Source: Parvularcula marina
Lineage (GTDB): Bacteria > Pseudomonadota > Alphaproteobacteria > Caulobacterales > Parvularculaceae
Length of the DNA stretch: 64,000 nt
Assembly: GCF_003399445.1 (NCBI RefSeq)
Contig: NZ_QUQO01000001.1
Span: forward strand, 989,001 to 1,053,000
Direction: 5' to 3'
Part shown: positions 55,087 to 63,751 of the stretch, piece by piece
Layout of the letters: the number at the start of each line of letters is the position of its first letter
Position numbering within the stretch: position 1 is the stretch's first letter
The notes under the pieces: model-generated
Databases searched by the model: none
Seen by the model: the letters and a program-made list of their open reading frames with translations, nothing else
Told to the model about the DNA's origin: nothing
Position numbers and translations under genes: made by a program

Positions 55087-57003
55087 TTACGCGCCTTGCG
55101 GTTCGGGACCGCCAACGCCTTCGGAGCCGCCTTCATGATGGGGTCCGGCTGTCGGCACGGAGCTTGGTGGCGGGGTCGGCGTGTCGCCCGGATCATCGCG
55201 GATGATCTTCTCACCCTTGAGGAGCTTGCCGATCTCTTCGCCCGTCAGGGTCTCATATTCGAGCAGACCCTCTGACAGTTTGATCCAGTCCTCATTCTTC
55301 TCTTCGGCAAGGATCCGGCGCGCCGTTTCATAGCCTTCATTGACGAGGCCGCGGATCTCATCCTCGATCTTGCGCGCGGTCTCCGGCGACAGCGATTTCG
55401 ACCGGGCAATGCTCTGCCCAAGGAAGACTTCGCCTTCATCCTCGGAATAGGCAATCGGCCCCAGCTCATCGGACAGGCCATATTGGGTGACCATCGCGCG
55501 GGCGATCTTTGTTGCCTGCTCAATGTCAGAGGACGCACCAGAGGTGACATTGTCCTTGCCGAATTTGAGTTCCTCGGCGACCCGTCCGCCCATCAGGATG
55601 GCCAGCCGCGAAGTCATTTCGATCTTCGACATCGAGAAGCGGTCGCGTTCGGGAAGCTGCATCACCATGCCGAGCGCACGGCCCCGCGGGATGATGGTCG
55701 CCTTGTGAACAGGGTCCGTCTTCGGCACGTTCAGCGCAACGATAGCGTGGCCCGCCTCGTGATAGGCAGTCAGCGCCTTTTCATCCTCGGTCATGACGGT
55801 CGAGCGACGCTCCGCCCCCATCATGATCTTGTCTTTGGCGTCCTCGAACTCCTTGTTCGTGACCATGCGCTTGCCGCGCCGGGCCGCAAGCAGGGCCGCC
55901 TCATTGACGAGGTTTGCGAGGTCCGCGCCCGAAAAGCCCGGCGTGCCGCGAGCAATCGCGCGAATATTCACATCAGGGCCAAGCGGCACTTTCTTGATAT
56001 GCACACCGAGGATTTTCTCGCGGCCGACAAGGTCAGGGTTCGGCACGACGACCTGACGGTCAAAGCGGCCGGGGCGCAGAAGCGCCGGGTCCAGAACATC
56101 GGGCCGGTTAGTCGCGGCGATCAGGATGATGCCTTCATTGGCCTCAAACCCGTCCATCTCGACGAGAAGCTGGTTCAGCGTCTGCTCGCGTTCGTCATTG
56201 CCGCCGCCAAGGCCGGCACCCCGTGAGCGGCCGACCGCATCGATCTCGTCAATGAAGATGATGCAGGGCGCGTTCTTTTTTGCCTGCTCGAACATGTCGC
56301 GCACCCGGCTCGCGCCGACGCCCACGAACATTTCAACGAAGTCCGAGCCCGAAATCGTGAAGAAAGGCACATTCGCCTCGCCTGCAATCGCGCGGGCAAG
56401 CAGCGTCTTACCGGTACCCGGTGGGCCGACGAGCAGCGCGCCTTTGGGGATCTTGCCGCCAAGGCGCTGGAATTTCATCGGATCACGGAGATATTCGACG
56501 ATCTCTTCAAGCTCTTCTTTCGCTTCATCGATGCCGGCGACATCGTCAAAGGTGACCCGGCCATGCCGTTCGGTCAGCAGCTTGGCTTTCGACTTGCCAA
56601 AGCCCATGGCCCGGCCCGACCCCGCCTGCATCTGGCGGGAGACGAAATAGATCAGCCCGAAAATCAGGATGAAGGGGATGAGATTGATCAGGATAGAGAG
56701 CAGAAGCGGCATCTGCTCTTCGGGCACCACCGTGACCGGCACCTGAGCGTCGTAAAGGACGTCAGCGGCATTCGCGCCATCGGGCACGACCGCAACGAAG
56801 CGCTCACCGCTTGAGAGGAAGCCCGAGACGATATTCTCGTCGATCTCCGCCCGGCGGATGCCGTCATTGGCAACCTGCTCACGGAAATCCGAATAGCTCA
56901 GCTCCGTCACCTGCCCATTGGGCGTCGTGTTCGAGAACACGTAGAGCAGCATCAGGGCGACAATCAGCATCAAGCCCCAGACCATCCAGTGGCGACCGTT
57001 CAT
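55087..57003 (-). CDS. ftsH: ATP-dependent zinc metalloprotease FtsH
   Basis: 638 residues. Two N-terminal membrane spans (about 6-24 and 100-120) flank the periplasmic domain. AAA module with Walker A GPPGTGKT (193-200), then the SRH, and the M41 protease with HEAGH at 415-419. It degrades membrane and regulatory proteins such as LpxC and sigma-32 in E. coli. The Pro/Gly-rich end (about 610-638) is variable. It follows tilS by 52 bases, the conserved alphaproteobacterial order. Confidence 0.98.
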   Translation of the reverse strand: MNGRHWMVWGLMLIVALMLLYVFSNTTPNGQVTELSYSDFREQVANDGIRRAEIDENIVSGFLSSGERFVAVVPDGANAADVLYDAQVPVTVVPEEQMPLLLSILINLIPFILIFGLIYFVSRQMQAGSGRAMGFGKSKAKLLTERHGRVTFDDVAGIDEAKEELEEIVEYLRDPMKFQRLGGKIPKGALLVGPPGTGKTLLARAIAGEANVPFFTISGSDFVEMFVGVGASRVRDMFEQAKKNAPCIIFIDEIDAVGRSRGAGLGGGNDEREQTLNQLLVEMDGFEANEGIILIAATNRPDVLDPALLRPGRFDRQVVVPNPDLVGREKILGVHIKKVPLGPDVNIRAIARGTPGFSGADLANLVNEAALLAARRGKRMVTNKEFEDAKDKIMMGAERRSTVMTEDEKALTAYHEAGHAIVALNVPKTDPVHKATIIPRGRALGMVMQLPERDRFSMSKIEMTSRLAILMGGRVAEELKFGKDNVTSGASSDIEQATKIARAMVTQYGLSDELGPIAYSEDEGEVFLGQSIARSKSLSPETARKIEDEIRGLVNEGYETARRILAEEKNEDWIKLSEGLLEYETLTGEEIGKLLKGEKIIRDDPGDTPTPPPSSVPTAGPHHEGGSEGVGGPEPQGA

Positions 57004-57055
57004 GTAGTGTCCTTCTCTAACCGGGCGTGGGAGCGCCCCGTATCATCAAAGCCGT

Positions 57056-58423
57056 TCAAAAGCGGATAACGCGGCCCGAGAATCGTTCCTCGAGCAGGCT
57101 GTCCGCCTTAAATGTTCCCACATTATCTAGGAAGGCCTCGGCCTGCTTCCAACCGGAAAGCGCCGCGGCAATGAAATCCTGGCAGGCCGCAGGGATGTGG
57201 GAGAGTGCGTCCCCGCGAGTGAGACAAGGTAACGTCGAAATGCGCTTACGATCCAGTGTCGATGTCGCAATGTCACGCGGAATCAGCGCGCCAAGGGGTT
57301 TTATGACGGTGACCTCGGCGATGCCCTCCGGCACATGCACAATAAACCGCCGGTCATAGAGGTGCTTTTCGCCTGCTTTGACAGCGATCGGCTCAAAGCC
57401 CCCTGCCCCGCCGGCCCGGCCCAGAAGGGCAGCGGGCTCGCGGAAGATAAATGCATCATGGAGCCCGTAAGCGAGGATGACGCCAGAAATAGTGGAAACT
57501 GAATATCGACGCCCAACAGTTTCAATCTGTCCGGCGTCATTATGAAAGAGATCACCGTATCTTGTCGGCATGGTAGAGGATCCAGACACGGCATGAACGG
57601 CCTCAATGACAGCACCGTCTTGGAACCCACTGTTTGAACTGAAGCTCTCCAAAAATTGGACTGATGCATCCACGTGTGATTTGCGCATGTAAATCTGAGA
57701 CGCTTCCACATTACGAGCGGCTTCGATCCTGTTCAGTTCTGCGGCTTCTTCAGCCGTCCGGCAAAGCGCCTCGACCGTCAGCAGATCCTGTTGTTCGAGC
57801 GCGGCGAGGAGCGCGCGGATACGTACCCGCTCAAAGCGGTCATCCTCGTTTGAGGGATCATAGCTGACCGGCAGGTCATGAGCCTCAGCATAGCTTTGCG
57901 TCTCGGTGCGCCGCACCCCGAGCAGAGGCCGGTAGAGCGTCACCGGCTCGCCCGCCCCGCCTGCGATCAGGCGGGTCTCGGGCATCCCCGCAAGGCCCTG
58001 GCCTGACCCGCGGCGCAACCGCATGAAGACGGTCTCTGCCTGATCATCAGCTGTATGCGCGGTGACGAGGGTTTCGAGCCCGAGCCTGTTGCAGGCGTCG
58101 CAGAGCAGCCGATAGCGCGCGGTGCGGGCATTGGCCTGAAGGTTTCCCTTACTCCGCTCATCCCGGACGGGCGCAGCCCGATCCGGGACCTCATGACGCT
58201 GAGGGAGACCCCCGCTTTCGCGGGGATGAGCGGCAGAAGTCCAAACAAGTGTCTCATGGCTGATGCCCCGGGCCGCGCACCATTCAGCGACTTTTGCCGC
58301 TTCATACGCTGCTTCAGGCCGGAGGCCATGATCGACCGTCAGCGCGATGATTGGGACGTTTTTCTCATGCAATACATGAAGAAGGGCGAAGCTGTCCGCT
58401 CCGCCCGAGACGGCGACCGCCAC
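57056..58423 (-). CDS. tilS: tRNA(Ile)-lysidine synthase, with a repeat-derived in-frame insertion
   Basis: 455 residues. Lysidine synthase that modifies C34 of tRNA-Ile2 so that it reads AUA. PP-loop SGGADS (6-11) and the HTADDQAETVFMRL motif (about 119-132) are present, then the TilS C-terminal domain. Between LVWTS and LQANARTARY the protein has about 29 extra residues (HPRESGGLPQRHEVPDRAAP...) that come from a palindromic repeat (58154-58233). The GTG at 58423 has GGGAGAG eight bases before it, but it sits just before the PP-loop, and the frame stays open upstream (LKFDWALPPGEPVAVAVS), which reads like the family N-terminus. Confidence 0.9.
   Translation of the reverse strand: MAVAVSGGADSFALLHVLHEKNVPIIALTVDHGLRPEAAYEAAKVAEWCAARGISHETLVWTSAAHPRESGGLPQRHEVPDRAAPVRDERSKGNLQANARTARYRLLCDACNRLGLETLVTAHTADDQAETVFMRLRRGSGQGLAGMPETRLIAGGAGEPVTLYRPLLGVRRTETQSYAEAHDLPVSYDPSNEDDRFERVRIRALLAALEQQDLLTVEALCRTAEEAAELNRIEAARNVEASQIYMRKSHVDASVQFLESFSSNSGFQDGAVIEAVHAVSGSSTMPTRYGDLFHNDAGQIETVGRRYSVSTISGVILAYGLHDAFIFREPAALLGRAGGAGGFEPIAVKAGEKHLYDRRFIVHVPEGIAEVTVIKPLGALIPRDIATSTLDRKRISTLPCLTRGDALSHIPAACQDFIAAALSGWKQAEAFLDNVGTFKADSLLEERFSGRVIRF
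58154..58233. repeat. Palindromic repeat element inside tilS
   Basis: An 80-base unit with perfect 11-base inverted ends: CCGCTCATCCC (58154-58164) and GGGATGAGCGG (58223-58233). Within it are two hairpins: TCCCGGA...TCCGGGA (58161-58188, with an inner GGGC/GCCC pair) and CCCCGC-TTTC-GCGGGG (58210-58225). It lies within the tilS reading frame without a stop. It is REP-like, related in form to elements near 62435 and 63563. Confidence 0.85.
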
Positions 58424-58467
58424 CGGCTCTCCCGGCGGCAGCGCCCAGTCGAATTTCAGGTCAGCCG

Positions 58468-59394
58468 TCAGTTGCAGACCGCAGCTGCGCGCTCTTCGGC
58501 ATATTTGGTGGCAAGGCGCTGTTCCATGTTCGGGAACTTCTTGAGCCCTGCATTGAAGACGCGGCAGGCCTCTTCAGGCCGGTTGAGGCGGGTGAAGGCG
58601 ATGCCGAGCTTCAGATACGCCTCGGGCGAGCGTGGATCGTCCTTATAATTCGACACATGGTCGAGGAAGATGCGCGCCGCTTCGCCATTCGCGCCGGTCG
58701 CCAGATAGATCTCACCGAGCATGAATTTGGCTTCTGCCGTCTGGGTCGCCTCGGGGAATTTGGCGACAAAGGCTTCAAGCTTGGCTTCGGCCGTCTCGTA
58801 ATCGGCAGCCAGCACCGACTGATAAGCCTCATCATAGGCACGGTCGGGATCGTCCGGCAGCATGACAGTCGGCGTCATCGGGCCTTCGGGCTCGCCTGTA
58901 TCTTCGCCGCTCAACAGATCGACCGGCCCACCGGTCGTGCCGCGATCGGGATTGTCGATGCCGTCAATGCCAGGCAGCCGGCTTGGCGCGCCGAATTCCG
59001 GCGACCCTGCGCCTTCGAGACGCTCAATGATCTCCTGCTGACGCTCCAGCCGGTAGGCGAGCTCCTCAACCCGGCCGGTCAGCTCGGCAATCGACTGCTC
59101 AAGCTGAAGAACGCGAATTGATGTGTCCGCAGCGGACGGCCCGTCTGGCGGGAGAACCGCGCCAGAGGGAAAATTCTGGGTGCCGCCCAGCGGACGCTGC
59201 GGGCCTTCTACTGAATAAAGTGCGCCCTGCAGGTCGCGGAGCTGGTTTTCGAGCCGGATGAGGCGCTCCTCGACCCGGTCTCCGCGAGCGGCGGCTGGAT
59301 TTGCCTGAACCTGCGCGACCGCGCTGCCTCCCATCATGGAGGTCAGAAGGGCAGCCGCAATTCCGGCCCGGACAGTGTAAGAAAGACGAAACAT
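58468..59394 (-). CDS. cpoB: Cell division coordinator CpoB/YbgF
   Basis: 308 residues. Signal peptide 1-27 (SAVA/QVQ). Two coiled-coil stretches (about 40-60 and 90-118: DRVEERLIRLENQLRDLQG, LQLEQSIAELTGRVEELAYRLERQQEIIERL) for trimerisation, then a C-terminal TPR domain (about 188-300: AYDEAYQSVLAADYETAEAKLEAFVAKFPEA, AEAKFMLGEIYLATGANGEAARIFLDHVSNYK). It works with the Tol-Pal system in the periplasm. In most alphaproteobacteria pal lies just upstream; here a divergent ClC gene does. Confidence 0.93.
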   Translation of the reverse strand: MFRLSYTVRAGIAAALLTSMMGGSAVAQVQANPAAARGDRVEERLIRLENQLRDLQGALYSVEGPQRPLGGTQNFPSGAVLPPDGPSAADTSIRVLQLEQSIAELTGRVEELAYRLERQQEIIERLEGAGSPEFGAPSRLPGIDGIDNPDRGTTGGPVDLLSGEDTGEPEGPMTPTVMLPDDPDRAYDEAYQSVLAADYETAEAKLEAFVAKFPEATQTAEAKFMLGEIYLATGANGEAARIFLDHVSNYKDDPRSPEAYLKLGIAFTRLNRPEEACRVFNAGLKKFPNMEQRLATKYAEERAAAVCN

Positions 59395-59565
59395 GAAATA
59401 CCCCTGATTCTCTCTTGCCTTTTACCATAGAGGAGACTGCGGCAAAGGGATGGCACGAAACCCCACATTCTTTTCACAAAGATGTCATCTGCCCGCATGC
59501 GTGACGCAAAGGCCACTCACGATCTGACTGACAGTCCTATCAAAGCATGATAGCGGCGATTCTCC

Positions 59566-61209
59566 ATGACATCAGCGCCACTCGAACGGATCAGGCTTTG
59601 GCTACGCCATTCGGCGGAGCGGGCAGAATCCGTCTCCAACATGAAGGTCTGGCTGCTGGCCGCCGCTGTCGGTGTGCTGGTGTCTTATGGTGTCATCCTT
59701 TTCACGATCGCCGTCGAAGCGCTGACAACCTGGGCCTATGGCGAAGGAACGAGCCTACTGGCGCAGGGCGCGCGAGGGCTTGAGCCATGGCGGGCCTTCC
59801 TTGTGCCGGTCGTCGGGGGACTGATCGTTGGCGCGATCTTGTGGCTAGCCCAGCGGTTCCATATCCTCCCCGATATCCGCTGTCAGGGTGTTGCCGAAGT
59901 TATCGAAGCCCGCGCGAGCCCGCCGGGGCATGTGAGCCTTGCCGGCGGTGCGGCGAACACGATTGCGGCAGGCGTTGCTCTGGGTTTTGGCGCCAGTGCC
60001 GGGCGCGAGGGGCCGCTCGTCCTGATGGGTGGCTCGATGGCAACCTTCCTTGCCCGGAGGTTCAAGCTATCGGCAAAAGATGCCCGTACCCTGCTCGGCT
60101 GCGCTGCCGCAGCAGCAGTCTCGGCTGCCTTTAACGCACCAATCGCAGGCGTCCTATTCGCGCTAGAAGTCGTTCTGTCGAATTACGCGCTCTCGATCTT
60201 CGGCCCCGTCACCCTGTCGAGTGTCGTCTCCCTACTGATCGCTCAATCGCAGCTAGGCGATGTCCACCGCTTCGACATCCCCGCCTATGCGAGTGCCGCG
60301 CCCTATGACATTCCGCTCGGCGCTGTCCTCGGCCTGATCTGCGGAGCTGTCGCCTGGTCCTTCCTTCAGACGGCGGCCAAGGGCCGGAAAATGTCCCGCC
60401 AGTTGATCGCCAAGCGGCGGGTACCGGCCTTCCTCCTCCCCGTCATCGCAGGCGTCGGGATGGGCGTCATCGGTATTTTCCTGCCCGAAGTGTTGGGCTT
60501 CGGCTATGAAGCCACATCTCAGGCGCTCAACGGAAATTATTCGCTCTCCCTGCTGACGATCCTTCTCGTCGCCAAGCTATTCGCCACCGTCCTCTGCCTC
60601 TCCTGCAGGTTCGGCACGGGGGTCTTCTCCGGCGGCATTTATCTTGGTGCGATTTCCGGGGCTGCCTTCGGCATCGCCCTTTCCTTCATCTTCCCGGACT
60701 CCGCCGTCGCCAATCCGACCTTTTTTGCAATGATTGGCATGGGCGCCGTCTCTGGCGCGATCATCGGTGCACCTATCTCAACAACGCTGATCGTTTTTGA
60801 GATCACCGGTGACTATCAGATGACCGCCGCTCTGATGATTGCCGTCGGCATCGCCAGCGTCATGGTGCAGGTCTTCTTTGGGTCCTCCTGGTTCCACTAC
60901 CAGCTGAACCAACGCGGCTATGATCTCTCCCACGGACCTCAAGGGGTGATCCTCAATACGATCCGTGTGCGCGATGTCATGCGGGCAATGCCCCCAGATG
61001 CCGCGCCGCTGGAAGAAGATGCACCTCGGCTGCTCGCCAACCAGACATTGGGTGAGGCACTGGCCCAGATGACTGATCTGGGGCTCGACGGCATGCCGGT
61101 CGTCGCGGACAAGGATGATGCAAGGATTGTCGGGACGCTGACACAGATCCGGGCGCTGCGGACCTATAACTCGGCCCTTGTTGAGAGCCATATCGAACAT
61201 CACAGATAG
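59566..61209 (+). CDS. ClC-family chloride channel/transporter with CBS domain
   Basis: 547 residues. The ClC fold is shown by GREGPLVLMGG (gating Glu, near residue 147), GTGVFSGGIYLGAISGAAFG (near residue 350) and about ten further hydrophobic helices; one CBS motif (about 465-540: VRDVMRAMPPD ... MTDLGLDGMPVVADKDDARIVGTLTQIRALR) follows. The first filter segment, normally GSGIPQ, is here RCQGVAEVIEA, so the central Ser that touches the anion is replaced. Ion selectivity may differ from ordinary Cl-/H+ exchangers. Diverges from cpoB. Confidence 0.87.
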   Translation: MTSAPLERIRLWLRHSAERAESVSNMKVWLLAAAVGVLVSYGVILFTIAVEALTTWAYGEGTSLLAQGARGLEPWRAFLVPVVGGLIVGAILWLAQRFHILPDIRCQGVAEVIEARASPPGHVSLAGGAANTIAAGVALGFGASAGREGPLVLMGGSMATFLARRFKLSAKDARTLLGCAAAAAVSAAFNAPIAGVLFALEVVLSNYALSIFGPVTLSSVVSLLIAQSQLGDVHRFDIPAYASAAPYDIPLGAVLGLICGAVAWSFLQTAAKGRKMSRQLIAKRRVPAFLLPVIAGVGMGVIGIFLPEVLGFGYEATSQALNGNYSLSLLTILLVAKLFATVLCLSCRFGTGVFSGGIYLGAISGAAFGIALSFIFPDSAVANPTFFAMIGMGAVSGAIIGAPISTTLIVFEITGDYQMTAALMIAVGIASVMVQVFFGSSWFHYQLNQRGYDLSHGPQGVILNTIRVRDVMRAMPPDAAPLEEDAPRLLANQTLGEALAQMTDLGLDGMPVVADKDDARIVGTLTQIRALRTYNSALVESHIEHHR

Positions 61210-61213
61210 CAAA

Positions 61214-61245
61214 AACCGGCCGCCTCCCCCCAGAGACTGCCGGTT
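61214..61245 (-). terminator. Terminator of the small secreted protein gene
   Basis: AACCGGC (61214-61220) and GCCGGTT (61239-61245) pair across an 18-base loop, with TTTTTGC next on the minus strand; it follows the stop of the 103-aa gene. Confidence 0.6.
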
Positions 61246-61263
61246 ACATCACTGCCATAGTGA

Positions 61264-61575
61264 TTAGCGGGCGTCGGCGACGACAATCGTGTCTTCCGTA
61301 TCCGTATCATTGCTGGCGTAGTCCGAGTAATCAGGGCGGATCGTCGAGTGGTCTTCGACCGCAGCGAATTTCTCTTCCAGCTCATAGCTCGGCGTTGCCA
61401 GACGGACAGCAAAATCAGTGCTCGCCTGCATCGTGAACTCGGCGACATTGGCAGAAACATCTGCCGGATCGACTTCGGTTTCCTGAGCAGAAGCAGCGCT
61501 CAGGCTCTGGCCGACAAAGATGGCGGCGATGACGCTGGCGGCGATAACGACGTTGCGGTTGGTGATGGCGGTCAT
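61264..61575 (-). CDS. Small secreted protein, 103 aa
   Basis: Signal peptide (about 1-30, VIAAIFVGQSLSAASA/QETE) and a short, acidic, Asp/Thr-rich mature part with no cysteine. No family recognised. GAAAGAGA precedes the ATG. Convergent with the ClC gene. Confidence 0.6.
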   Translation of the reverse strand: MTAITNRNVVIAASVIAAIFVGQSLSAASAQETEVDPADVSANVAEFTMQASTDFAVRLATPSYELEEKFAAVEDHSTIRPDYSDYASNDTDTEDTIVVADAR

Positions 61576-61683
61576 GGGTCTCTTTCCTGTTTGCCGCAGG
61601 TCGTTGCGACACCATTATGGTTAACCCAAGAGAGCCAGCTCGACTGTGACGAGCATCACCGGAAAGACAAGTTTCAGCGGATG

Positions 61684-62355
61684 TCAGATCGGCGCGTAAT
61701 CATAGCGGCCGCCAACCGCCAGCGCCTTCTGATAGGCAGGCCGCGCCTGTATCGCCCGGACATAGCGCAGGACATGGCCATAACGCTTGGCGTTCGGGAA
61801 GCGCGACAGCGACGTTTCCAGCGTGAAGATCATCATGACATCGGCGCCCGTCGGATGATCACCTGCAAAGAACTCATTCTCGGCCAGATGCGCATCCGCC
61901 AGCCCCAGATAACGCTCCGACCGCGGCAGAATGAAGTTCTGGTGCACGGCCTTCGACGCCTTGTTCAGGATCGGCCGGATCAGCCCCGGCGCTGATTGCG
62001 GCATGCGCGAGAAGACCAGCGACATGAAGGAGAAAGGCTGCAGCGTCGATTCGGCAAAATGCAGCCAGTAAAGATAGTCCGTATAATGCGGGCTGTCCGG
62101 CCCAGGACGCCATTTCTCGTCCCCCACTTTCGCAAGCAGATATTCGGTGATCGCCCCGCTCTCGGCCAGCGTCACCCCGCCATCCTCGATCACCGGCCAG
62201 CCGCCGGAGGGATGCACCCGCGTCTGCTCCTCAGGCCCCAGCATGGTCTTCGGATCGCGCAGCGAGGTGATAAGCTGATACTCCACCCCGAGCTCCTCAA
62301 GGAGCCAGAGGATGCGCATGGAACGGGAATTCTCAAGGTGATGAAGCGTGATCAT
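61684..62355 (-). CDS. Glutathione S-transferase family protein
   Basis: 223 residues. LHHLENSRSMRILWLLEEL (4-22; catalytic Ser or Asn in ENSRS), GGWPVIEDGGVTLAESGAITEYL (about 50-73, cis-Pro and Glu-Ser contacts) and the helical domain HPTGADVMMIFTLE (the N-cap box, near residue 174). This is a yfcG/ThetaGST-like form and is distant from the GST at 3.7 kb. Substrate unknown. Confidence 0.9.
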   Translation of the reverse strand: MITLHHLENSRSMRILWLLEELGVEYQLITSLRDPKTMLGPEEQTRVHPSGGWPVIEDGGVTLAESGAITEYLLAKVGDEKWRPGPDSPHYTDYLYWLHFAESTLQPFSFMSLVFSRMPQSAPGLIRPILNKASKAVHQNFILPRSERYLGLADAHLAENEFFAGDHPTGADVMMIFTLETSLSRFPNAKRYGHVLRYVRAIQARPAYQKALAVGGRYDYAPI

Positions 62356-62434
62356 GCCGCCATTTGTGCGGGATCACGTCGCCGCGCGCAAGCAATCTCC
62401 CCTCACGACCCTGAGATTGATCTGCACTAGGGGG

Positions 62435-62450
62435 TCGCCCACGCAGGCGA
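62435..62450. repeat. Short hairpin resembling the CGCAGGCG repeat core
   Basis: TCGCC-CACGCA-GGCGA between the divergent GST and EEP genes. The core CACGCAGGCG and the following ATTTGCC line up with CCGCGCAGGCGGGGATCTGC at 63566, so it may be a worn copy of the same repeat family. Confidence 0.4.
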
Positions 62451-62490
62451 ATTTGCCTACTTCGAAGACGGACCAAAGCGGGGGTGAGCC

Positions 62491-63537
62491 ATGGCCTATT
62501 ACCAGTCGATCAGGCGGGATCGGAAAACCTATCCCTTGGGCAATCAGGCACCGGGACAGGCCGGTTGGATCGCCCAGCGTCTCTTGCGCCTGCGGGCCAT
62601 GCTCAATGGCGATATCATCTCCCGGCGCGATCCGAATTCGCTGATCGTCGGGTCATGGAACATCAAACACTTCGATGGCGGCCGGAAACGCCTGCCCGAG
62701 AGCTATCACTACATCGCCGAGATCATCGATCATTTCGACATCTGCGCCATTCAGGAGGCAAAGGACATGGAGGCGCTGCGACGGCTCAAAGGCCTGCTCG
62801 GGCCGAACTGGGATTTCTTCGTGAATGATCAGACCACGGGCCATGCAGGCAATGACGAGCGCATGGCCTATTTCTTCAACCGCAATAAAGTCCGCTTCAA
62901 CAATCTGATTGGCGAGCTGGTTTATCCGCGCGACGAACTGTTGAACGGGGAGCAGCCGAGCAGGACGCCTTTCTTTGCCTCCTTTCAGGCCGGATGGTTC
63001 CACTTCACGCTTTGCTCCGCCCACATTGTTTCAGAAGACAAGCCCGGCAAACCGACGCGCCAGCAGGAAATCGCCCTCATCGGCAAGACGCTGAAAGAGC
63101 GGGCCGAGCGCGAGGACGAAGTCCATATCTTCATGGGTGACTTCAATCAGGATGACATGGATGATGCCGGCCTCGTTGACCTGAAGAATATGGGCTATGT
63201 CATTCCTGACTTCGGGCCCACCAATCTGGGGGCGGATAAAAAGCATTTCGACCACATCACCTTTATCGGTCCGCAGGATGAAGGCGATCTGATGGAAAGT
63301 GGCCGGGTCGACTGGCATGAGGCGGTCTATACCGAAACGGATCGCGACGCCTATCAGCAGATCGCCGCCGAGATCCGCGATGCGCCAAATACCGGCATTC
63401 CCTATAATAACTGGTCGTCCTTTTATTCGCGATGGCGCACGGATGAAATGTCCGATCACCTGCCGATCTGGATTGAAATTCGCACGGATTACTCGAATCG
63501 CTATCTCCGCGCGATTACCGAGTTGGGGAATGAGTGA
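62491..63537 (+). CDS. Endonuclease/exonuclease/phosphatase (DNase I-like) family protein
   Basis: 348 residues. DNase I-like fold: SWNIKHFD (about 55-62), IQEAKDME (catalytic Glu, about 88), CSAHIV, MGDFNQDD (about 213-220) and MSDHLPIW (His, about 321-328). A 45-residue N-terminal extension precedes the fold and no signal peptide is seen. It could act on nucleic acid or on a phosphodiester such as an inositol phosphate or lipid. GGGGTGAG precedes the ATG. Confidence 0.85.
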   Translation: MAYYQSIRRDRKTYPLGNQAPGQAGWIAQRLLRLRAMLNGDIISRRDPNSLIVGSWNIKHFDGGRKRLPESYHYIAEIIDHFDICAIQEAKDMEALRRLKGLLGPNWDFFVNDQTTGHAGNDERMAYFFNRNKVRFNNLIGELVYPRDELLNGEQPSRTPFFASFQAGWFHFTLCSAHIVSEDKPGKPTRQQEIALIGKTLKERAEREDEVHIFMGDFNQDDMDDAGLVDLKNMGYVIPDFGPTNLGADKKHFDHITFIGPQDEGDLMESGRVDWHEAVYTETDRDAYQQIAAEIRDAPNTGIPYNNWSSFYSRWRTDEMSDHLPIWIEIRTDYSNRYLRAITELGNE

Positions 63538-63562
63538 GGTAGGTCATTCTCTCAACCCGCGC

Positions 63563-63677
63563 ATCCCCGCGCAGGCGGGGATCTGCATCCGATCTTCCTC
63601 TCTCTCATTTCTCAAAGAGAACGAGCTTAAACCCAAACATCCCTCGCCCAAAACCAGATGCTTGCCTCCGCGGGCAT
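63563..63677. repeat. Inverted pair of palindromic (REP-like) units
   Basis: In the 214-base gap between the EEP and MBL genes: ATCCCCGC-GCAG-GCGGGGAT (63563-63582, perfect 8-bp stem) and, in opposite orientation, ATGCTTGC-CTCC-GCGGGCAT (63658-63677, same length with two G-T pairs). The two are about 75 bases apart, like a REPIN or MITE. Nothing between them looks coding. Confidence 0.7.
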
Positions 63678-63751
63678 GAGCGAAAGGAAGGAGACGGCGC
63701 AATGTCGGCAATCCGGCTGACAAATCCGGCCCACCGCGATAGGCTCCGCCC

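Noticed and set aside
58134-58260. Frameshift or pseudogene in tilS because of the odd insert
   Set aside because: The frame stays open through the insert and the downstream TilS motifs are in the same frame.
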